DNA of 20,906 nt from JBFLYC01 sp040756735 (GCA_040756735.1 JBFLYC010000042.1:1-20906), one strand, 5' to 3'; positions 1-8,194 are shown, counted from the first letter of the stretch. Translations and numbers: made by a program. The notes: generated by a model from the letters alone, not told the origin.

Positions 1-199
1 GCCCTTGTTCTTGCAACTTAAGCAGGAAACTGCGGCAGGCCATATCTTTGAGTTGGCCTTTTTGATTGCGCCAGTTCCATTTAAGGCATAGTTCTCTAGA
101 CAAGCGTGTCCTGTTCCAGTCTGGGTTATTTTGAAGCAGCTCTTTAATCAGTTCAATGTCGTTTTTAGTTGTTTTGCGTCCTTGAATAATCTTTTCCAT
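1..199 (-). CDS. DUF4338/DruA-like protein, N-terminal fragment cut by window edge
   Basis: An open frame reads from an ATG at 199-197 to the window edge, giving 66 residues. It begins MEKIIQGRK and contains NPDWNRTRLSRELC, WNWRNQKGQLKDMACR and SFLLKLQ. This pattern is what I recall for the N-terminal helical domain of DUF4338 proteins, annotated as DruA-like and often found beside or inside transposable elements. No convincing ribosome site precedes the ATG, so the start is not firm. The rest of the protein lies outside the window, so it is unknown whether the gene is intact. No other Druantia genes are visible, which favours a mobile-element-associated protein over a defence system. The family assignment is from memory of the sequence pattern. 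Confidence 0.6.
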   Translation of the reverse strand, partial: MEKIIQGRKTTKNDIELIKELLQNNPDWNRTRLSRELCLKWNWRNQKGQLKDMACRSFLLKLQEQG

Positions 200-367
200 G
201 GGTTAATCATATCAAAAGATTTGGCTTGAGTCCAGGTGTAATTTACAAAAAAATGCTGTTTTTGAAAAATTAATCTTGAAACATTTTAAGGGTGCGAAAG
301 ATCAGATAATACCAATTACAAGGAGAAAAAACTTCAAGCCAGTCAAGCAATGCATAGCAATATCATA

Positions 368-451
368 AAAAAACGGTAAGAAAAGTGACCATTTTGTGGC
401 AATATTATTTACCACTGGTCATTTTTCTTACCGTTTTAATCGCTTAAGATG
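368..451. repeat. 84-base palindromic repeat, copy 1 (terminator-like)
   Basis: This 84-base segment matches 18804-18887 at 80 of 84 positions with no gap, and all four differences lie in the central region. It is a long imperfect hairpin. The outer arms are AAAACGGTAAGAAAA and its complement and continue into TGACCA/TGGTCA. An inner stem GTGGTAA/TTGCCAC closes the loop. On the minus strand the second arm is followed by a run of seven T, as in an intrinsic terminator, and the element directly follows the DMT transporter gene. The TAA stop of that gene falls inside the repeated sequence (CTTAAGCGATT). It could be a terminator cassette or a small non-autonomous mobile element. Confidence 0.75.
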
Positions 452-1331
452 TTGCTGAACTGGAATTTTGTTCTATCCATGCAATAAAAATTACTGACGT
501 CATTATTAACATACTTCCAATTATGTGATTCCAATATAAAACTTCTTTTAAGAATAATACACCGACTATCAAAGTAATTATAAGTTCTAGAGTGCTAATT
601 ATTGATGTGGATACAGCGCTAACAGAACCAAGTCCAATATTAAACAGTATCATCCCAGCAGGTGTAATGATTGAAATCAAAAGCAAATAGAATAACCCGA
701 TTTTTGAATATTCAAAGGAAAAATTTCCAGAAATTATACTAGCAAAGAAGAAAGGGATTATATTAATTAAAGAAATATAAAAAGTTAAAACGACGGAGTT
801 AATTTGTCTCAATGTTCCATTACCAATACTTAAAATATAGTATGCATACAAGAGTCCAGAAACAAATGTCAGTATAAAACCTGTTAAATTAAGCTTATTA
901 ATTTGTCCTATGCCTACTATTAAATAAATACCTACAATGGATGCAATTGTTATCAACAACTTTTTGTAATCAAATTTTTCATTATAAAATAAAATAGATC
1001 CTAACATAACTGCTATTGGATAATTAAAGTTAATAGCTGTAGAAATACCAGTTGGTATATATTGGAATGATTTTATAAAAAACAATATCATTAATCCATA
1101 GCCAAAAACACTAACCTTTATAATGCTTGTTAAATCTCTCTTATTGAGAATATAGTTTATTTTTCTGTTTTTAATGTAAATAAATAAAAACAACGAAGAA
1201 ATAACACATCTAACAAAAATTATAGTATTTTCGTTATATCCACAGTTTAAAGTTAATTTTGTCACAAAGGGCATAAATCCGTATGCAACTGAAGATATAA
1301 TTATTAAAAGTATTCCTACACTTTTCTTCAT
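444..1331 (-). CDS. DMT superfamily (EamA-type) transporter
   Basis: The 295-residue product is almost entirely hydrophobic, with about ten predicted membrane segments, the usual size and layout of two tandem EamA domains (roughly residues 5-140 and 150-285). It starts MKKSVGILLIIISSVAYGF, and the region around residues 95-115 (TGISTAINFNYPIAVMLGS) resembles the first EamA repeat. The ATG at 1331 is preceded by GGAGGA at good spacing. Members export or import small metabolites such as amino acids; the substrate cannot be read from sequence. It lies 47 bases downstream of a racemase gene on the same strand and may be the last gene of that unit, moving a substrate or product of the island. The stop lies inside an 84-base palindromic repeat. 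Confidence 0.85.
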   Translation of the reverse strand: MKKSVGILLIIISSVAYGFMPFVTKLTLNCGYNENTIIFVRCVISSLFLFIYIKNRKINYILNKRDLTSIIKVSVFGYGLMILFFIKSFQYIPTGISTAINFNYPIAVMLGSILFYNEKFDYKKLLITIASIVGIYLIVGIGQINKLNLTGFILTFVSGLLYAYYILSIGNGTLRQINSVVLTFYISLINIIPFFFASIISGNFSFEYSKIGLFYLLLISIITPAGMILFNIGLGSVSAVSTSIISTLELIITLIVGVLFLKEVLYWNHIIGSMLIMTSVIFIAWIEQNSSSATS

Positions 1332-1378
1332 GCTTCCTCCAGTTTGAAACTAAGATAAACAAATATCCTTAATGAATT

Positions 1379-2137
1379 TTAAGGTAATCTATATTTCCTA
1401 TCCAGATCCCATTCGGTTATTTCTGAAGCCGGAGGGGCTTCAAATGTTTTTACCCTGGAAGTCTTCCAATCAAATCTATCCCTCATCTCAACAAGGTACC
1501 CGGTATGTTTAAAAGCTGCAATTACCGGATCGATTACAGGTATATTCAGGTATTCCTGAAGTTCTTGATAAAATCCTACTTGCATAGTGCAGCCTAGTAT
1601 TATTACCTCAGCACCGTCAACCTCCACAGCCTCTCTTGCCTTCTGTTTCAGCACATCCATCGTTTTTGACTCATCGGTATGAAAATCAAGTACACCTAAG
1701 TTTAAAGATTTAAATGAAGCCAACCTTTCTTTATATCCATAATACTCAATATTTTCCATCATCCTCGGAATATGCTTTTCCCTTCCAACCATGACAGAAA
1801 ATTTATAGCCTAACAGTGTAGCCAGGTTGAAAGACGATTCCGCCGGTGCCGTTACTACTATCCTTTTGGCTATTTCCCTTGCGGCATAAAGACCGGGATC
1901 ATAAAAACAGCCTATAATGCAAGCATCGTAATTATTATCATCTAATTTTCTTATCAGATTCAATAGATCCGGTATGATCAACGCCTCATAGAACCTGTAT
2001 TCAAGATGTTGGGGCCCTCTGTCGAGATGGAAGAATTCTATCACATCATTACTGTTTTTTACTTTTTTCAATTCATCAAGTATTATCGGTGCTGCGCCTT
2101 CAGGGCCTACAGGGTCTATATATGCAATCTTAGGCAT
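1379..2137 (-). CDS. Asp/Glu/hydantoin racemase family protein (racemase 4)
   Basis: This 252-residue protein has the two-lobed fold of cofactor-independent racemases. One candidate catalytic cysteine lies in each half: C77 in IIGCFYDPGLYAARE and C183 in IILGCTMQ. Such enzymes exchange the alpha proton through a thiol pair, working on aspartate, glutamate or hydantoins. The usual second motif GCTGM is GCTMQ here, so this is the most divergent of the four racemases in the window. It also carries an extended C-terminus (residues 225-252, rich in charged and proline residues) that the others lack. A GGGGGAG-type ribosome site precedes the ATG. It follows a NicX-like gene after a hairpin at 2170-2202. 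The exact substrate is unknown. Confidence 0.85.
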   Translation of the reverse strand: MPKIAYIDPVGPEGAAPIILDELKKVKNSNDVIEFFHLDRGPQHLEYRFYEALIIPDLLNLIRKLDDNNYDACIIGCFYDPGLYAAREIAKRIVVTAPAESSFNLATLLGYKFSVMVGREKHIPRMMENIEYYGYKERLASFKSLNLGVLDFHTDESKTMDVLKQKAREAVEVDGAEVIILGCTMQVGFYQELQEYLNIPVIDPVIAAFKHTGYLVEMRDRFDWKTSRVKTFEAPPASEITEWDLDRKYRLP

Positions 2138-2169
2138 TAAAAATCACTCCCCCATTTTTATTTGAATTT

Positions 2170-2202
2170 AAATAAACCCGCCCTGTGCGGGCAGGTTTAT
2201 TT
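2170..2202. terminator. Strong intergenic hairpin between NicX-like and racemase genes
   Basis: This is a near-perfect inverted repeat: arms AAATAAACC and GCCC pair with GGGC and GGTTTATTT around a short loop, with one mismatched pair between the two stem blocks. Its GC core followed by TTTATTT suits an intrinsic terminator in either direction. It lies inside what otherwise looks like one minus-strand unit, so it may act as a partial terminator or an mRNA-stabilising hairpin that lowers racemase expression relative to the gene before it. Confidence 0.65.
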
Positions 2203-2208
2203 ATTCCA

Positions 2209-3255
2209 CTATTTACACAACAATTTATCAGCTAACTCTTTTAATTCAGGATGAACAATTACCCCATCCTCCAAAATCTTAACATCATCCAACCATACTG
2301 TAGAATTGAGGCATATACCGTCACAATGGGATTTAGCATTTATTCCCGGTGCCGCATCTATTGGGCTCACATATCCAATTCCCCACTCGGTACACCCCCA
2401 TACCCTTTCATCCTCGACTATATCACCCGTCAACCTTGCTCCGGGGTTTAGGCCATAAGCCATATGAGCCACCTTAAACATGTTTTCATCCTGGAAACTT
2501 TCAAGCCATAATTTAAATTCTAACGCTTGCTTTCCGCCCTTGATATCTTTAATTATACCATTTTCTACATCCATCACGATCGGTTCCTTCAGAAGCCCAC
2601 ATGGAGGTACTAGAGAACCATCATAAACCAATGTTCCATTTATGCTGCCAAATTTTGGCACAACATTTACCTGACCTGCTAGCATATATACACCACCCGG
2701 ATTATATGCCTCTCCAGCATCACAAGTAACCACATGGGTGGGATCAGTTTCAAATTCCATGTTTAATCCGGCAGGTGTCGTTGCCTTTATCCTTTTTGCA
2801 TTTCTATTCAAATCGGCAAACTTATGCAACAGCTTTGACAAAAGCGGCATATCCACCCTTCCTATTGTTCTTACAATCATACTCGGGTTCATGCCAACAA
2901 GGTTTATATACCTCAAATTCTTATTATTTTCAATAGCAATCTCAAAGGGAGTTGAATACAGCAGCCACTGATTGTTGTATTCAATCCACACATCCGCCTT
3001 TGCCAGGGCAGCTCCCAATGCCTCAACCGGCAACATTGGATCTGCTGCCTTCCCAACTCCATGAGGTGTTGCCGTCCAAATAACCATTGGTTTTGCGCCA
3101 ACACTGAAAATACTCCTTGCAGTTGCGTCCACCACACTCTCGTTGGACTCGGTGTCTGCTGTGAGTATCACAGTTTCATTTGGTTTAATCCTGAGCACAT
3201 CCCTTACCAATACGTCAGTCGCCTTTCCCAATTCGTACTCATAAAATTTTGGCAT
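2209..3255 (-). CDS. NicX-like / M29-fold metal-dependent enzyme (copy 2)
   Basis: This 348-residue protein is a close paralogue of the product of 9063-10106; both share long near-identical blocks such as GVGKAADPMLPVEAL, NNQWLLYSTPFEIA and KSHCDGICLNSTVWLDDVKI. The overall layout matches the M29 aminopeptidase fold. The metal positions, however, resemble NicX-type 2,5-dihydroxypyridine dioxygenases: H264, H310 and D312 form a possible two-His-one-carboxylate site. The glutamate expected in M29 enzymes is Q195 (MLAGQ). A ring-opening or hydrolytic role on a small nitrogen compound is inference, and oxygenase activity is unlikely if the host is anaerobic. The ATG follows AGGGAGGAATTTAA. The upstream region holds an operator-like repeat and the tail of a lost ABC ATPase. 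Confidence 0.75.
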   Translation of the reverse strand: MPKFYEYELGKATDVLVRDVLRIKPNETVILTADTESNESVVDATARSIFSVGAKPMVIWTATPHGVGKAADPMLPVEALGAALAKADVWIEYNNQWLLYSTPFEIAIENNKNLRYINLVGMNPSMIVRTIGRVDMPLLSKLLHKFADLNRNAKRIKATTPAGLNMEFETDPTHVVTCDAGEAYNPGGVYMLAGQVNVVPKFGSINGTLVYDGSLVPPCGLLKEPIVMDVENGIIKDIKGGKQALEFKLWLESFQDENMFKVAHMAYGLNPGARLTGDIVEDERVWGCTEWGIGYVSPIDAAPGINAKSHCDGICLNSTVWLDDVKILEDGVIVHPELKELADKLLCK

Positions 3256-3346
3256 TTAAATTCCTCCCTTTCATATAATCTCGTTTCAGTAAATGGCATG
3301 CTACGCAATGCCCCTCACCCAAATCTAAAAATACAGGATGCTCTCA
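3239..3346 (-). pseudogene. C-terminal relic of an oligopeptide ABC transporter ATPase
   Basis: The minus-strand frame starting after a TGA at 3346-3344 reads EHPVFLDLGEGHCVACHLLK and then about fifteen more residues to a TGA at 3241-3239, overlapping the start of the NicX-like gene. The pattern of proline, hydrophobics, GHxVAC and a short basic tail is that of the extreme C-terminus of Dpp/Opp ATPases. Compare IPVLKNIEGTHCVACY at the end of the ATPase encoded at 12226-13188. Nothing of the nucleotide-binding domain remains. I infer that an ABC ATPase gene once lay directly upstream of the NicX-like gene and was lost by deletion. It is only about 30 residues, so chance resemblance is not excluded. 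Confidence 0.55.
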
Positions 3347-3402
3347 TAAAAAACTTAAAAAGAGTAGCAGATAACATGAATATGTTTTAAGCCAAGTATA
3401 TA

Positions 3403-3466
3403 TCAATTCAAAAATATAAACATTGTAAAAATTATAAAAATTTTACGATGTAATTTAAAATAATTT
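3403..3466 (-). promoter_or_regulatory. AT-rich operator-like repeat, copy 1 (with dyad 3420-3451)
   Basis: These 64 bases match 17280-17344 with one single-base gap and about five substitutions. The core at 3420-3451 is a dyad with 14-base arms (ACATTGTAAAAATT against ACATCGTAAAATTT read on the other strand, 12 of 14 matching) around a 4-base centre. It lies upstream of the second NicX-like unit, just as the other copy lies upstream of the transporter operon. A shared activator or repressor site, possibly for the PucR-family protein, is the simplest reading. TATACT at 3395-3400 (minus strand) is a possible -10 box without a clear -35. The element overlaps the stop codon of the gene at 3466-4305. 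Confidence 0.55.
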
Positions 3467-4305
3467 TAATCAAATATCAGTAAAGAACCTTTTTTGTAAA
3501 TACACGCTAAATCATCCCCGCATCCCGGGCCGGATTTGACGCATTCCATCATGCTTTTTTCCGAACCACTGTGAATTGACCCTTTAATGTTTTTTATAAG
3601 ATCGTATATTTTTTTTACTTCCTTTTTATCGCCTTCTGCAACCAATGTAGTCGAACCCTCTGCCCCGCAAATGCCCCCCTTACCTATAACCGTGCACTTC
3701 ACTTCTGCTATTGACTCTATTGCAATCTGCTCAGTAATAAGCTTTCCAATTATCGGTATTAGCCCAACAGCCATGCCAAAAGAAATATCAATTTTTTTAC
3801 GTCCGCAAGCCTTTACTGCTGAACTGATGTCAATGGGTATTAGTTTTTCAAGTCCTGCCAAGATAAGTATTTGAAACCCTTCTGCCATTAGTCCGCCAAG
3901 AATTTTGCCCGGAGTTCCTCCAAGAGCGGTTCCTGCCATCATCGCCGCATTGCCATTGATATCTATCGCATTTGCACTGATAACAAAAACATCCTCCCGC
4001 CCAAGCTTTAAGACCTCTTCTTCTTCTATATCATCTACATTCCGTACTTCCCCATTTTCAATTACTATGCTATGAGGAGCATCCAACTTCATATTCCTTG
4101 GACCCTTTGTGCCGAGCGGGGAAATCCTCCCACATATTCCAAGCTTTATGCCTACAAGCTCTTCTGCTAACGCAGAAACAGTCGTACCTCCTTTAAGAAA
4201 TATCCTGCCGGATTCAAAAGCTTTTTTTACTTCCGGAAGCGATGCAGCAGCCTTGGCAATCACTGCTTTTGCCTCAGGAACAGTTAACGAAAACTGTAAT
4301 ATCAA
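3466..4305 (-). CDS. Conserved-looking protein of unknown function, cysteine-rich C-terminus
   Basis: I do not recognise this 279-residue family. It is soluble, with glycine-rich blocks at about residues 118-142 (NGNAAMMAGTALGGTPGK) and 207-226 (IGKGGICGAEGSTTLVAEGD), which suggest a nucleotide- or ligand-binding alpha/beta fold. Near the end, C255, C262 and C268 form a compact cluster that could bind metal. The start is a TTG at 4305 with GGGAGG ten bases upstream; an in-frame GTG six codons earlier lies before that site and is less likely. It follows the M29-type gene by 36 bases and appears to be the last gene of the long transporter and enzyme run, so a role in the same pathway is likely but unproven. 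Confidence 0.7.
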   Translation of the reverse strand: MILQFSLTVPEAKAVIAKAAASLPEVKKAFESGRIFLKGGTTVSALAEELVGIKLGICGRISPLGTKGPRNMKLDAPHSIVIENGEVRNVDDIEEEEVLKLGREDVFVISANAIDINGNAAMMAGTALGGTPGKILGGLMAEGFQILILAGLEKLIPIDISSAVKACGRKKIDISFGMAVGLIPIIGKLITEQIAIESIAEVKCTVIGKGGICGAEGSTTLVAEGDKKEVKKIYDLIKNIKGSIHSGSEKSMMECVKSGPGCGDDLACIYKKGSLLIFD

Positions 4306-4341
4306 TCCTTTTCGCCTCCCACGACATCTTCGTTAGAAGTC

Positions 4342-5376
4342 TTATTTTTTCAAAAATTTCCCCTTTTCTATAACTATTTCTCCATCTAAATAAAGTGTTG
4401 GCATAGGAAATACGAAATCCTCATGCAAGTCGGATTCATTATTGCCTCCCAAATGAGAACTGTCTCCAATAGCAATATGAATTGTTCCTTTTATTTTTTC
4501 TGCTTCCAAAACATTATCCGGCCGTTTTGCTTTAGGGTTTGTTCCTATACCCAGTTCTGCACAATTTCGTCTATGCAAAAATTTGTCGTCATCAAAGCGG
4601 CAGAGATTTCTAAATTCTTCCCCTACATTCCCGCCACCATGGATTGAAACAACATATCCATTTTTAAACTCTAAAATCATATCCTCACTCAAATCATAAT
4701 ACCACCCTGCAGGAACAACCAACCTTCCTGTTGCCGTGCCTTCAACAGGTGCAATGTATGCTTCTCCCCCCGGCAAATTGCCCCATTCGCCTTTATCCGC
4801 AATTATCCCTGTATCAGCACCGCCATCTCTTCCTTCAATACTGAATTCTATGTCGGTGCCATTATCCGTAACCACTCGTGCCCTCTTGGCTTTCGTCAAA
4901 ATATTAGCAAGCTGCTCGGTTTCCTTTTTTATTGCATGGTAATCTGCAGCTAATGCCCCATCTTCTTTTAACATTTCATGCTCTAACCCTGGCATGCTTG
5001 CAATTCTCGCTCCAGCTTTGCTTGCCTTCTCCCTGGCATTGGTATGTGACAGGGAATAGGTGTTTATCATCAAAATAACATCATAATTTTTTAATTTCTC
5101 CGCTACTTCTGCTTGGGGTTCTGCACCATTTTGCCCTAAGGAATCATAAACAATATAATCAACCATATTTTCTGTAAAATTTTCTTTAACTATATCGTAA
5201 ACCTTCCTTGCCATTAATGATCTTGTAACAAAATCACATATTTTATTATATGGCAACTGCCATTCTTCAGGTTTTGGAATGTCGCTAACTATCAATATTG
5301 ATTCTTTATCTTTTAAATTCATATTTACCTTTAACATGTTAATAACGCCCGATTTTATATCATCAATATTAATCAA
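4342..5376 (-). CDS. M29-type aminopeptidase-like metalloenzyme
   Basis: This protein of about 344 residues carries the M29 (aminopeptidase T/AmpS) metal ligands in order: E205 in GGEAYIAPVEGTATG, E274 in AELGIGTNP, H300 in GTIHIAIG, and H318 and D320 in SDLHEDFV. Family members use two metal ions to remove N-terminal residues. Unlike the two NicX-like paralogues in this island, the full M29 set is present, so hydrolase activity is plausible. An open frame extends to a GTG at 5400 without a ribosome site. I prefer the TTG at 5376-5374 because GGAGATGAT lies at good spacing before it. It sits between a racemase and an unknown gene, 48 bases after the former by this start. Confidence 0.8.
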   Translation of the reverse strand: MINIDDIKSGVINMLKVNMNLKDKESILIVSDIPKPEEWQLPYNKICDFVTRSLMARKVYDIVKENFTENMVDYIVYDSLGQNGAEPQAEVAEKLKNYDVILMINTYSLSHTNAREKASKAGARIASMPGLEHEMLKEDGALAADYHAIKKETEQLANILTKAKRARVVTDNGTDIEFSIEGRDGGADTGIIADKGEWGNLPGGEAYIAPVEGTATGRLVVPAGWYYDLSEDMILEFKNGYVVSIHGGGNVGEEFRNLCRFDDDKFLHRRNCAELGIGTNPKAKRPDNVLEAEKIKGTIHIAIGDSSHLGGNNESDLHEDFVFPMPTLYLDGEIVIEKGKFLKK

Positions 5377-5424
5377 CTTAATCATCTCCATTATCTTCAC
5401 ATTAATTTTGTTTAAAATTATATT

Positions 5425-6141
5425 TCAATACCCACTTATTTTACTTTTATCAGGTTCCATGTAAAGACCAATTTTCGCGTGCCTAAGATTTAATTCCACC
5501 AACATTTCTGCTGTTTTTAAAGCTGTAGCCATAGGCTCAACCACAGGAATAGCAAGTTCCTCCTTTACCATCTCGGCAACAGGTGCCATTCCTGTGCATC
5601 CAAGAACAATAACCTCTGCCCCTTTTGTCTCTATAAGCTCTTTTGCTGCATCTATTAAATACGATGCCGTTCTTTCTATATCATTTTTTAATTCAAGCAC
5701 CGGTATATCTATCCCTACAGCCGCCGCAAGTCGATCCTCTACCCCATATGTCCTTGCCTGCTGTTCTATCCACGGTCCGGAATTTTTAAAGGTGGATATT
5801 ACAGCAAATTTGTGGCCGAGTAATATAGCAAGAGCCATAGAAGCTTCTGCAGGCCCCACAATAGGTATTTCGGTAATTTCTCTTGCAGCATTTAAAGCAG
5901 GATCTGCGAAGCAGTTAATAACTATTGCATCGCATTTTGTCTTATACTCATCCACAATCCTCAATATATCAGGAAGGGCATAAGCCTCATCATAAAAAGT
6001 CTCAATAGATGCCGGCCCTTTCTTTATATTCACACATTCTACCTCAAAGGCAGGGCTTTTTATCCTGTCAATATATTCTTTTGCACTTCTGTTAAATTCC
6101 TCTGTTGTAATCGGGTTAATCACAAGGATTCTTTTCATCAT
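5425..6141 (-). CDS. Asp/Glu/hydantoin racemase family protein (racemase 3)
   Basis: The 238-residue product has both catalytic-cysteine motifs of the hydantoin racemase group: C77 in VINCFADPALNAARE and C182 in VLGCTGM. The GPAEAS and LGHKFAVIST segments (about residues 96-117) also fit that family. Of the three other racemases it is closest to the product of 7302-8009, sharing VNP/INP starts, CFADP and GCTGM. Two adjacent ATG codons occur at 6141 and 6138; GGGGGA lies only three bases from the first, so the second may be used. It starts 22 bases after a DUF917 gene and precedes the M29-type gene. DUF917 proteins are commonly neighbours of hydantoin-type enzymes. Confidence 0.88.
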   Translation of the reverse strand: MMKRILVINPITTEEFNRSAKEYIDRIKSPAFEVECVNIKKGPASIETFYDEAYALPDILRIVDEYKTKCDAIVINCFADPALNAAREITEIPIVGPAEASMALAILLGHKFAVISTFKNSGPWIEQQARTYGVEDRLAAAVGIDIPVLELKNDIERTASYLIDAAKELIETKGAEVIVLGCTGMAPVAEMVKEELAIPVVEPMATALKTAEMLVELNLRHAKIGLYMEPDKSKISGY

Positions 6142-6163
6142 GTTTCCCCCGTATTCAAATATT

Positions 6164-7270
6164 TCAAAACATGGTTTCTATTGGCCTATATTCTATATCA
6201 AATCCGAAGTGTTTAGGTCCAAATACTTTTAGTCCTTCTCCTGTCCTCCATTCTTTTGGCGCGGGTAATCCGATTACAGAAACCCTCAAGCCTGGTTCGA
6301 AATTTGGATTCGTCACGGGTTGTTTTGTATCGTCTGCTATTATACATATAAGGTCAGGAACGGTCACATCAATCTTCCCGTCTCTCCACGATATTATATT
6401 CTCGTTTTTGAACCATATCCTATAATCAGATCCGTCAAATTCCCTGTCACCTTTTATGTAAGTATCTCCGATTGTAAATCCGTCTTTATCTTCCCATTTT
6501 AAATCCTTTATAATCCCCCTGAAAATTACATAGCCATTCCCAACCCCTGCAATTTCTTTTGCTAAATCTAAATTTTTCTCCTTTGCTTCTCTATAAGCCC
6601 TGCCTATTTTCAAAGCATATGTAATAGCGCCGGGAATAACTGCATTTCTTAATTCTTTAGCCATAGCCAAATGATCAGCAATCCCAACATTATTTTTACT
6701 TACAACAGCCATTGCCCTAACCAGTGCCTCTGCTCTAAAATCATCTACCACATCTTTTACAATTACCGTATCTCCAAATTCATTAGCTACAGCCATCGGA
6801 GTTATTGGCAATTTATTTATAAAAAAAGTAGAATGCTGCAGTTCCGGCACCGAACGTCCCGCCGGATCTGCATCAATTATGGAAATACCCATCATTGCCG
6901 CAACATAAAAAGCTACTGCAGTGTTAGAACCGCCTAATTCTGTGGATATTACACCGTAAAACTTCTTTCCTTTATATTCCTCAAGCATCCTTAAAGCCCT
7001 TAATGCCGGCTCTTCATCAATTCTCGGCAAAGCTGCATATTTTGCCTCTTGCTCAGGTGTCATCGGTGATATAGAACCACAATAGTAGGGACACGTTATT
7101 AATGCATCATCCGGTACTTCATTAAGATCAGCTAAAACAAATTCTTTCCCGGCTTCAAGTGCTTTATCAATAAGAGAAATGCCATTTTCCAGTTTTCCAC
7201 CTCCCCCTGTCCCCAGTATGGTGCAGCCGTATAGTATATCATATAAATCTTGTCTTGTAAGCTTTTGCAT
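6164..7270 (-). CDS. DUF917 (S-methyl-thiohydantoin desulfurase-type) protein, copy 2
   Basis: The 368-residue protein matches the DUF917 family throughout. The N-terminal C16-T-I-L followed by the G20-T-GGGG loop, the central DDFRAEALVRAMA block and the C-terminal RIWFKNENIISW and VTNP blocks are all shared with its paralogue at 10103-11221. As I recall, the Pfam family was renamed after an S-methyl-thiohydantoin desulfurase, which would fit a hydantoin-like substrate; that name is from memory. The length is normal and no disruption is seen. ATG at 7270 is preceded by AAAGGAGG about eleven bases upstream. It is flanked on both sides by racemase genes on the same strand, suggesting that racemisation and DUF917 chemistry act on the same compound. 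Confidence 0.88.
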   Translation of the reverse strand: MQKLTRQDLYDILYGCTILGTGGGGKLENGISLIDKALEAGKEFVLADLNEVPDDALITCPYYCGSISPMTPEQEAKYAALPRIDEEPALRALRMLEEYKGKKFYGVISTELGGSNTAVAFYVAAMMGISIIDADPAGRSVPELQHSTFFINKLPITPMAVANEFGDTVIVKDVVDDFRAEALVRAMAVVSKNNVGIADHLAMAKELRNAVIPGAITYALKIGRAYREAKEKNLDLAKEIAGVGNGYVIFRGIIKDLKWEDKDGFTIGDTYIKGDREFDGSDYRIWFKNENIISWRDGKIDVTVPDLICIIADDTKQPVTNPNFEPGLRVSVIGLPAPKEWRTGEGLKVFGPKHFGFDIEYRPIETMF

Positions 7271-7301
7271 TAAACTCTTTTCCTCCTTTATTTAATATCC
7301 C

Positions 7302-8009
7302 TTAATTTTTGTCAAATAAAGGATACGCATATAACCCCGCCCTACTGTGAGAAAGATTTAACTCGATAGCCTTTTCTAATAATTTTATTGCAGTAGCAGC
7401 AGGTTCTAAGACAGGAACATTTATTTTCCCCTTCACTTCCTTATAAAATGACAGCATACCTGTGCATCCCAAAATCACCACTTCTGCATGGTTATCTTCT
7501 ACAGCCTTTTTCGTTGCTTCAACTATCCTCTCCGCAGTTTTATCTTTATCTTTTTCCAGATCGCTTACAGAAGTATCTATGAATTCTACCGATGCCAACC
7601 TTTTTGATAGCCCTAAAACCTTAACCTTCATTTCAAACATTGGAATAATATTCTTCTTAACAGAAATGATAGAAAATTTATGCCCAAGTAATGTTGCTGT
7701 CATCATTGCACTTTCGCCAGGGCCTGCTATTGGTATATTACAGCTTTCCCTTGCTGCATATATCCCAGGGTCAGCGAAACAGTTAATCATTACACCATCA
7801 AATAAATCTTTTTTTTCTTTTATAATTTGAAGGATACCTGGCACTGCAAAATTTTCATCGTAAAATGATTCAATAGAAGTCGGCCCTTTTTCTATGTTTA
7901 CCAATTCTAATAAAGTATCTTTTGAAACCACCTTTTTAAGGTAAACTTTATCTGTTTCATTCCATTCATCTGTCGCAACTGGATTTACGACAAGTATTTT
8001 TTTTGCCAT
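7302..8009 (-). CDS. Asp/Glu/hydantoin racemase family protein (racemase 2)
   Basis: The product has about 235 residues, starting MAKKILVVNPVATDEWNE, with C77 in MINCFADPGIYAARE and C182 in ILGCTGM as the likely thiol pair. The TATLLGHKFSIISVKK segment is typical of the family. A TTG two codons upstream (8015) is possible, but ATG at 8009 sits correctly behind GGTGAT, so I chose it. The gene is the first after a 330-base gap that contains a structured repeat ending in a terminator, so it may head a separately controlled sub-operon of racemase, DUF917, racemase, M29-type enzyme and unknown gene. Its substrate may be the hydantoin, aspartate or glutamate type; sequence alone does not decide. 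Confidence 0.88.
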   Translation of the reverse strand: MAKKILVVNPVATDEWNETDKVYLKKVVSKDTLLELVNIEKGPTSIESFYDENFAVPGILQIIKEKKDLFDGVMINCFADPGIYAARESCNIPIAGPGESAMMTATLLGHKFSIISVKKNIIPMFEMKVKVLGLSKRLASVEFIDTSVSDLEKDKDKTAERIVEATKKAVEDNHAEVVILGCTGMLSFYKEVKGKINVPVLEPAATAIKLLEKAIELNLSHSRAGLYAYPLFDKN

Positions 8010-8132
8010 TTTCAATCACCACTTACTCTTTTAATCATAACTCTTTAAGTTGATGGGAAATACTACGAGTTGCGCATGTGGTGCTTTTGTTCGCAGTGAA
8101 GGCCCTTCTTTGTTACGTCACATAGGAATCCA

Positions 8133-8194
8133 ATAAAAAAGGCGTTGAACAAGCCCCCTCCCTCCGCGAAATGATTAGATGATTTTTCAACGCC
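8133..8194 (-). terminator. Terminator of structured leader element A
   Basis: On the minus strand, a nine-base arm GGCGTTGAA (8194-8186) pairs perfectly with TTCAACGCC (8149-8141), and six T follow directly. The loop is long (36 bases) and includes a G-rich stretch. It sits about 125 bases before the racemase 2 start. Part of the first arm (GCGTT, 8193-8189) can instead pair with AACGC at 8258-8254 upstream, giving two mutually exclusive folds. Confidence 0.6.

Noticed and set aside
1..199. Druantia defence system suggested by the DruA-like start
   Set aside because: Only the N-terminal 66 residues are visible and no other Druantia gene is in the window; DUF4338 proteins are also common with transposons.
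368..451. CRISPR-type repeat
   Set aside because: Only two copies 18 kb apart, palindromic and without spacers.
2251..3390. Several plus-strand open frames across the NicX-like gene
   Set aside because: They lie antisense to a well-supported gene, lack ribosome sites and give no family-like protein.
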